DNA of 64,000 nt from Gordonia sp. KTR9 (GTDB lineage: Bacteria > Actinomycetota > Actinomycetes > Mycobacteriales > Mycobacteriaceae), in assembly GCF_000143885.2 (NCBI RefSeq), contig NC_018581.1, positions 4,898,001 to 4,962,000 of the forward strand, written 5' to 3'. The position numbers and the translations under genes were made by a program. Position 1 is the stretch's first letter, and each line of letters opens with the position of its first letter. Shown here in pieces: positions 58,700-64,000 of this stretch. Under the pieces are notes generated by a model, which worked only from the letters and a program-made list of their open reading frames with translations, had not been told where the DNA came from and ran no database searches.

Positions 58700-61264
58700 T
58701 CAGATGTCGGCGATCGCTTCCAGTGGCCCGGTTCGCGCCGCGCGGACCGCGGGCCACAACGCGGCCAGCACTCCGACAACCGCCGACGCGACGAGAGTGA
58801 TCACGATCAGCGACCACGGGACCACCGGGGCGCCCAGGCCCCATTCGGCGAGCGTCCGTACCAGCGCGACGCCGATGACGGTCCCGAGGAGCACACCCAG
58901 CACGGCACCGAAGATCGAGATCAGCACCGACTCGAGGTAGATCGAACGCCGGACCTGGGCCCGGACCATGCCGATCGCGCGCAGCATCCCGATCTCACGT
59001 TTGCGTTCGACCACCGACAGCGCGAGCGTGTTGATGATGCCGAGTACCGCGATCAGCAGCGCCAGCCCGAGCATCGCGTACAGCGTGCCGAGCATCTGGT
59101 CGATCTGCGACGAGATCTGCCCCTTGAACTGATCCCGATCCTGGATCTGGACCGTGAGATACGCGGCCGTCGCGTCCTCGAGATCGGTGCGCAGGGTCTC
59201 GAGGTCGGTACCCGGGGCAGCGTTCACGAAGAGCGTGACGTTGACCCGCGCGAAGGGCGGGACGAGTTTCTCGTAGACGTCCGGACCGACCACCCACGGT
59301 TGCAGCGCCTCGTTGTCGGCATACACGCCGGCGATCGGGACCTGGACCTGCGCGCCCGTCGCGGAGGTGAACGTGACCACGTCGCCGCGCTTCCAGCCGT
59401 TGGACTTGCCGGTGCGCTCGCTGATCAGCATCCCGTCGGCGGGCAGATCCGACGACGCGCCGTCCTGCATGTCCATCACGGTCACGCTGTTGAGCGGTCC
59501 GCCGAGCGCGGAGAACCCGGTCTCCGACTTGTCGTCGACCTTGGCCTGGACGATGCCGAACGACACCACGTCGCCGACGCCGGGCACACCGTCGATCGCG
59601 TCGGTCACCGCCGGAGGCAGCGGCGACTGATTGGTGCCCGCCACGATGTAGTCGGCGGTGATACCGGCGTCGACCGCGTCGTCGACCGTGCCCTTGAACG
59701 ACTGTCCGAGGGTGCCGATGATCGCGACCAGCATCAGTCCGAGGGTGAGCGCGAACGCCGTCGCGGCAGAACGCCGCGGGTTGCGGACCGCGTTGGTCCG
59801 CGCCAGGCGTCCGATCATGCCGAACGGTGCCCCGATGACCCGGCCGAGCACGCTGACGAACGGGCGGGCGAGCGCCGGACCGACGAGGACGGCCGACAGG
59901 ACCGCACCCGCGGCGCCGGCACCCACCGTGACCGCGGGGCCGGTCCCTTCACCCATCGCACCGATGACGATCGCGGCGATCGAGGCGACGCCGATGATCG
60001 CGCCGAGGATGGTGCGGTTGCGCAACGAGGCCGACCCCTCGGCGGCCGATGCGCGCATCGCCTCGACCGGCGGCACACGTGCTGCTCTCGCCGCGGGTAC
60101 CCACGCACTGATCATCGTCACCACGACGCCGACCAGGACGCCGGCCAGGATCGCATCCGGGCCGACGGCCAACTCACCGTCGGGCAGGCCCGACGTCGCG
60201 CTGGTGATCGCCTTCAGGCCGGCGGCCAGTGCGATCCCGATGGCCAGACCGAGGGCGCCGCCGAGGACGCCGACCACGAAGGCCTCGAACAGCACCGACC
60301 GCGACACCTGGCGTTGGCTCGCGCCGACCGCCCGGAGGAGCGCGAATTCGCGGTTCCGTTGCGCGACGATCATCGAGAACGTGTTGTAGATGATGAACGT
60401 GCCGACGACGAGACCGATCGCGGCGAACGCCAGCAGGATGTACTGGAAGATCTGCAGGAACTCGTTGACCTGGGCCTTCTGATCCTCGCGGACCTGATCG
60501 CCGGTGCGGACGTCGTAGAGGTCGGCGTCGGCGCCGAGCCCGGCGATGATCCGGTCCTGCAGCTGCTCGGGGGTGACCCCGGCGGCGGCCGACATGTCGA
60601 CGACGCCGACATGCTCGCCGTCGGTGAACAACCGGGACGACGTCGCGGCGTCGAACTGGACGTTCACATACCCACCCGTCGAGCTCGGCGCGTCGACGAG
60701 ACCCACGACGGTCACCTCGAGCGGCGTGGCATTGCCCTGGCCCACGACGACCTTGGTCTTCGACCCCACCTTCAGGCCGGCAGCCTCGGCGGCCGAGGTG
60801 TTCAGCGCGATCTCACCGGCGTTCTCGGGCCCGCGGCCGCCCGGCAGGATCGTCGACTCCTCCGGCGAGAGCGCCTCGTCGGGCGGGATGTAGGTGCTGC
60901 CCACGCTCGGGGCACCACCGGTCTGGATGGCCTTGCCGTCGGAGTCGGCGACCGTGACCAGTCCGTTGTTGTTGACGACGAGCTTGTCGATGCCGAACTG
61001 CGCGCGCTGATCCCGGAGCTGGTCGACGATCGAGTTCGGCACCCCCGGCGACTGCCGGTCGGCCGGGGTCACCTCGACCGCGACGCCCGGTGCGGCGCTG
61101 TCGAAGATGTCGTTGAACGCCTTCGAGATGGATCCGGTGAACACCATCGACCCGGCCACGAACGAGGTGCCCAGGACGATCGAGAAGAGGGTCAGGAAGA
61201 GACGGAGCTTGTGCGCGCGGAGGTTTCGCAGCGAAACCCTGCGCATCACCGAGGAGGAGGCCAC
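58700..61264 (-). CDS. MacB/FtsX-type ABC transporter permease
   Basis: 854 residues. It has the two-repeat FtsX layout: helix 1 near 15-38 (MRRVSLRNLRAHKLRLFLTL before it), a large outer domain (about 45-255), three helices (about 265-405), a second N-like helix (near 500), another outer domain and three C-terminal helices (about 720-845). ERKREIGMLRAIG and RNREFALLRAVGAS are the coupling-helix motifs of this family. It works with the ATPase encoded 3 bp upstream, forming an exporter or lipoprotein/peptide-handling complex. Substrate unknown. Confidence 0.88.
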   Translation of the reverse strand: MASSSVMRRVSLRNLRAHKLRLFLTLFSIVLGTSFVAGSMVFTGSISKAFNDIFDSAAPGVAVEVTPADRQSPGVPNSIVDQLRDQRAQFGIDKLVVNNNGLVTVADSDGKAIQTGGAPSVGSTYIPPDEALSPEESTILPGGRGPENAGEIALNTSAAEAAGLKVGSKTKVVVGQGNATPLEVTVVGLVDAPSSTGGYVNVQFDAATSSRLFTDGEHVGVVDMSAAAGVTPEQLQDRIIAGLGADADLYDVRTGDQVREDQKAQVNEFLQIFQYILLAFAAIGLVVGTFIIYNTFSMIVAQRNREFALLRAVGASQRQVSRSVLFEAFVVGVLGGALGLAIGIALAAGLKAITSATSGLPDGELAVGPDAILAGVLVGVVVTMISAWVPAARAARVPPVEAMRASAAEGSASLRNRTILGAIIGVASIAAIVIGAMGEGTGPAVTVGAGAAGAVLSAVLVGPALARPFVSVLGRVIGAPFGMIGRLARTNAVRNPRRSAATAFALTLGLMLVAIIGTLGQSFKGTVDDAVDAGITADYIVAGTNQSPLPPAVTDAIDGVPGVGDVVSFGIVQAKVDDKSETGFSALGGPLNSVTVMDMQDGASSDLPADGMLISERTGKSNGWKRGDVVTFTSATGAQVQVPIAGVYADNEALQPWVVGPDVYEKLVPPFARVNVTLFVNAAPGTDLETLRTDLEDATAAYLTVQIQDRDQFKGQISSQIDQMLGTLYAMLGLALLIAVLGIINTLALSVVERKREIGMLRAIGMVRAQVRRSIYLESVLISIFGAVLGVLLGTVIGVALVRTLAEWGLGAPVVPWSLIVITLVASAVVGVLAALWPAVRAARTGPLEAIADI

Positions 61265-61267
61265 GGC

Positions 61268-62083
61268 TCAGTGCGCTTTGGCGGCGTCGGGCGCAGGGAC
61301 GTTGTCCAGGTTCTTCATGACCTCGAAGACATCGTCGGCGGAGGGCCGGGAGAGCTCCTGCACGATCTGGCCGTCGGCGAGGAACACCACGCGATCGGCA
61401 TACGACGCGGCCCTCGGATCGTGCGTCACGATGACGACGGTCTGTTTGAACTCGTCGGTCGCGGCCCGCAGGATCGACAGCACCTCGCCGGAGGAACGGG
61501 AATCCAGGTTGCCCGTCGGCTCGTCGCCGAAGATGATCGACGGCTTGCCGATCAGTGCGCGGGCACACGCGACGCGCTGCTGCTGACCACCCGACAACTC
61601 ACTCGGGAGATGTCCGAGCCGGTCGGTGATACCCAGCCGGGCCACCACGGCGTCGAACCATTCGGTGTCCACGGTGCGGCCGGCGATGTCGACCGGCAAG
61701 GTGATGTTCTCCTTGGCCGTCAGCGTCGGCACGAGGTTGAACGCCTGGAAGACGAAGCCGATACGGTCGCGGCGCAGCATCGTCATCGCCTTGTCCGACA
61801 ACGCCGTCAGATCGGTGTCGCCGATGAAGACCTTGCCGTCGCTCGCGACGTCGAGGCCGGCCAGACAGTGCATCAGGGTCGATTTGCCCGACCCCGACGG
61901 ACCCATGATGGCGGTGAACTCGCCCTCCCGAAACGAGATCGAGACGCTCTTCAGGGCTTCGACGGCGGTGTCGCCGACGCCGTACCGCTTGGAAAGGTTG
62001 TCGGCTCCGGCAGCCACCGCATGCTTGGGCGCCCCGAAATCATCGCCACCGTCGTCTCGAGCGGCCACATCAGTCGTCGTCAT
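61268..62083 (-). CDS. ABC transporter ATP-binding protein (MacB/LolD-type)
   Basis: 271 residues. Walker A GPSGSGKST (about 61-69), Q-loop FVFQAFNLVP, signature LSGGQQQR (about 163-170) and Walker B IIFGDEPTGNLD are complete. This pattern, with NLDS after Walker B, is that of ATPases paired with FtsX-like permeases. An extra 30-residue N-terminal and a 25-residue C-terminal extension are present. The permease gene begins 3 bp after its stop, so the pair is an operon. ATG 62083 is used. Confidence 0.92.
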   Translation of the reverse strand: MTTTDVAARDDGGDDFGAPKHAVAAGADNLSKRYGVGDTAVEALKSVSISFREGEFTAIMGPSGSGKSTLMHCLAGLDVASDGKVFIGDTDLTALSDKAMTMLRRDRIGFVFQAFNLVPTLTAKENITLPVDIAGRTVDTEWFDAVVARLGITDRLGHLPSELSGGQQQRVACARALIGKPSIIFGDEPTGNLDSRSSGEVLSILRAATDEFKQTVVIVTHDPRAASYADRVVFLADGQIVQELSRPSADDVFEVMKNLDNVPAPDAAKAH

Positions 62084-62166
62084 GCCCTCAACCGTGCCAA
62101 ATCCTGCGCCGGTTGGCCATCAGGTATCACCCTGACCCCACCCTGACAGGGGTGACGTTCGGCACT

Positions 62167-63174
62167 CTACTTCGGGATCTGGACCTCGAACGAGTGCAAC
62201 CGGTTGGGCGATCCGACGTTGTCGGAGACCACGAGGAGGGTGCGCGTGCGGGTCTTGGCGAACGGGTTGTCCGGGTGCCAGTTACCCCAGGCGAGACCCG
62301 ACATGTTGCCGGTGAGCAGGTGCGGCGTCGCGGTGGTGGAGAAGATCCGCCGCTTGGTCATCGCCTTCTCGCGTCCGCTCAGCTTCTTCTTGTTCGTCAC
62401 CGACGTGGCACCGCGGGTGGTCGTCCAGAAGATGTTCGCGAGCCGGCCCGGTCCACGCTCGAGGACCAAGAAGTCGGTCGAGTTGACGGCGAGTACGTCG
62501 GCGGCCACCTTGTTCGCGTCGGTGCGGTAGACGAACTCGCGATTGCTCTTGCCGAAGGTCAGCAGGCGGGCCGAACGCGCGGCGTCCTGCCGGAGTCCAC
62601 CGGCCGTCAGAACGCTGACCTGACCCTGCGGTCCGACCGCCGCACCCGTGAGTCCGCGCTGGCCCGCCAGACCCGACTTCGGTGACGGCCGCCACGCCGA
62701 GGGGATCGGCAGGTCGCGGATGACCTGTCCGATGGGCCCGATCTGACGGACGAACTGGTTGTTGCCACCGCTGACGACGGTGTAACCGCCCGCGGACCGG
62801 CGGATGCCCTCGAACTGCGCCTGGCCGGGCAGCAACGGGAGGAACCACGGACCGAGGACCGTGCCGCCCCCGTTGATCCGCGGCTGCCCGGCGAATGCCG
62901 CGGTCACCGAGGTGTATCCGATCGACGCGGTGAAGAAGCGTGCCGGCAGCACGTCTTCGGCGATCAGCACATAGGTGCCGTTACCGGTCCGGTCGATTCC
63001 GGAGATCCGGTTGACCGTGGGGAGCCCGTCCCCGATCGTCGTCGAATCGGTGAAGAACGCCGACACGCCCGCCCCGGAAGGCGGTGTCGCGGAGGCCGGT
63101 TGACCTGCGATCGGAGAGGCCAGACCGAGTACGCAGGCACCGACGATCGAGGCGCCCCACACACGTAGTTTCAT
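62167..63174 (-). CDS. Secreted phytase-esterase-like beta-propeller protein
   Basis: 335 residues from ATG 63174 (MKLRVWGASIVG). A signal peptide with hydrophobic core about 6-22 is probably cleaved after QPASA near 29. The mature part has repeated short strands with Gly-rich turns (ISGIDRTGNGTYVLIAED, NKVAADVLAVNSTDFLVLERG) as in the esterase-like activity of phytase family, a propeller fold. It is presumably exported and may hydrolyse phosphate or acyl esters, but the activity is not visible from motifs. GTG 63183 would add three residues. It lies 83 bp upstream of the ABC ATPase in the same direction. Confidence 0.7.
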   Translation of the reverse strand: MKLRVWGASIVGACVLGLASPIAGQPASATPPSGAGVSAFFTDSTTIGDGLPTVNRISGIDRTGNGTYVLIAEDVLPARFFTASIGYTSVTAAFAGQPRINGGGTVLGPWFLPLLPGQAQFEGIRRSAGGYTVVSGGNNQFVRQIGPIGQVIRDLPIPSAWRPSPKSGLAGQRGLTGAAVGPQGQVSVLTAGGLRQDAARSARLLTFGKSNREFVYRTDANKVAADVLAVNSTDFLVLERGPGRLANIFWTTTRGATSVTNKKKLSGREKAMTKRRIFSTTATPHLLTGNMSGLAWGNWHPDNPFAKTRTRTLLVVSDNVGSPNRLHSFEVQIPK

Positions 63175-63248
63175 GAGGGGCACGATACCTCAACCGTCAC
63201 TTCTGACCCATCCGTACATTCAGCCCCGAACCCCGCAGCACGCCCGCG

Positions 63249-64000
63249 TCAGGCCAGGCGCTGCTTCAGACCGTCCAGCTCGTCACGCAGCGAACTCGGC
63301 AGCTTCTCGCCCACGAAGTCGAAGAGCTCCTCGATCGACGGGATCTCCTCGCGCCATTCCTCGGGCTTGAAGGCAAGCGCCTCCGCGACGTCCTCGGCGG
63401 GTACGTCGAGGCCGCTGACGTCGATCGACTCCGGCTTGGCGACGATGCCGATGGGCGTCTCGATACCCTCGGCCTCACCCTCGATGCGCTCGATGATCCA
63501 CTTCAGCACGCGGCTGTTCTCGCCGAATCCCGGCCACAGGAAGCGCTTGTCGTCGCCACGACGGAACCAGTTGACGTAGAAGACCTTCGGCAGCTTCGAC
63601 TCGTCGGCGTTCTTGCCGATGTTCACCCAGTGCTGCAGGTAGTCACCGACGTGGTAGCCCATGAACGGCAGCATCGCCATCGGGTCGCGACGCACGGTGC
63701 CGACCTTGCCCTCGGCGGCGGCCGTCTGCTCGGAGCCGACGGTGGCGCCCATGAAGACACCGGTCTGCCAGTCGCGGGCCTCGGTCACCAGCGGAACCGT
63801 GGTCTTGCGACGGCCACCGAAGAGGATCGCCGAGATCGGCACGCCCTGCGGATCATCCCACTCGTCGGCCAGCGACGGGCACTGCGAGATGGGGGTGCAG
63901 TAGCGCGAATTCGGATGTGCGGCCTTGTGATCGGACTCCGGAGTCCAGTCGTTGCCGAGCCAGTCGGTGAGGTGCGCGGGCGCCGGGCCGTCGATGTCCT
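63249..64000 (-). CDS. pckA: Phosphoenolpyruvate carboxykinase (GTP), C-terminal part
   Basis: The frame is open through 64000, so the 5' portion lies beyond the window; about 250 residues are visible. [20 protein letters not shown] is the conserved substrate and nucleotide block, followed by [31 protein letters not shown] and [19 protein letters not shown], all typical of GTP-dependent PEP carboxykinase. The enzyme makes PEP from oxaloacetate, linking the TCA cycle with gluconeogenesis. The end [14 protein letters not shown] is the usual C terminus. It corresponds to Rv0211 in M. tuberculosis. Likely monocistronic. Confidence 0.95.
   Translation of the reverse strand, partial: DIDGPAPAHLTDWLGNDWTPESDHKAAHPNSRYCTPISQCPSLADEWDDPQGVPISAILFGGRRKTTVPLVTEARDWQTGVFMGATVGSEQTAAAEGKVGTVRRDPMAMLPFMGYHVGDYLQHWVNIGKNADESKLPKVFYVNWFRRGDDKRFLWPGFGENSRVLKWIIERIEGEAEGIETPIGIVAKPESIDVSGLDVPAEDVAEALAFKPEEWREEIPSIEELFDFVGEKLPSSLRDELDGLKQRLA

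Noticed and set aside
59300..62146. 948-codon open frame on the plus strand
   Set aside because: Antisense shadow of the ABC permease and ATPase genes; no recognisable motif.

Overview
The window is GC-rich actinobacterial DNA (codons strongly G/C at third positions, frequent GTG starts, several apparently leaderless genes). Its content points to the mycolic-acid bacteria (Mycobacteriales). It carries an AftD-type arabinofuranosyltransferase with its small DUF2613 neighbour, a TmaT-like acyltransferase, a DUF3068 protein, FadE5/FadA2/FabG4/HtdX homologues, an LpqI-like GH3 lipoprotein, an F420-type nitroreductase, an MmpS-like protein and a GTP-dependent PEP carboxykinase. From memory, the gene content follows Mycobacterium tuberculosis Rv0244c down to Rv0211, with other genes interleaved. 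Gordonia or a close relative is my best guess for the genus, but the sequence alone does not prove it.

Layout. 1-5 kb: end of a nucleobase permease, a biuret-hydrolase-like amidase, an ABC exporter behind a MerR-type promoter, small membrane proteins and an HSL-type esterase. 5-9 kb: a 1291-residue polylysine-synthetase-like (Pls/PosA) NRPS preceded by a 12-codon leader ORF. 9-12 kb: HdeD-like protein, thioesterase-fold protein and a secreted DUF4185 (putative arabinanase) protein. 12-20 kb: an accessory stretch with a TetR/hydrolase/aldo-keto reductase module, exported proteins, an F420 nitroreductase, a frameshifted IS481-family copy, a TPR-like protein and a MerR regulator fused to DNA sliding-clamp domains. 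19.5-24 kb: a DUF305/DUF6153 pair (probably metal-related), a PAP2 membrane protein, endonuclease IV and an exported protein.

24-39 kb: fatty-acid genes fadE5, fadA2, fabG4 and htdX plus a tetR gene. Three copies of one palindrome (TTACY-N4-RGTAA) sit in the fadE5, fadA2/fabG4 and tetR upstream regions, suggesting one small regulon. Between them lie duplicated proline-rich membrane proteins, a glycerate kinase with an SLC13 permease, a short-chain dehydrogenase with a lipoprotein, and a VanW protein. 38.6-56 kb: lpqI-like GH3, a universal stress protein, a GlxA-type regulator with an isonitrile-hydratase-like protein, and the cell-envelope block (DUF2613, aftD, acyltransferase, DUF3068, flippase-like protein, GT-C-like membrane protein, GT4 glycosyltransferase, methyltransferase). 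56.3-57.8 kb: an IS3-family element with about 48-bp terminal inverted repeats. 57.9-64 kb: MmpS-like protein, MacB/FtsX-type ABC exporter, secreted phytase-esterase-like protein, and the 3' part of pckA running off the edge.

The least ordinary items are the MerR-sliding-clamp fusion, its promoter motif shared with the distant ABC exporter, the Pls-like synthetase with a lysine-like specificity code and an abutting leader ORF, the three-site operator set, and a repeat element embedded in frame within a membrane-protein gene. No tRNA, rRNA, CRISPR array or riboswitch was recognised.
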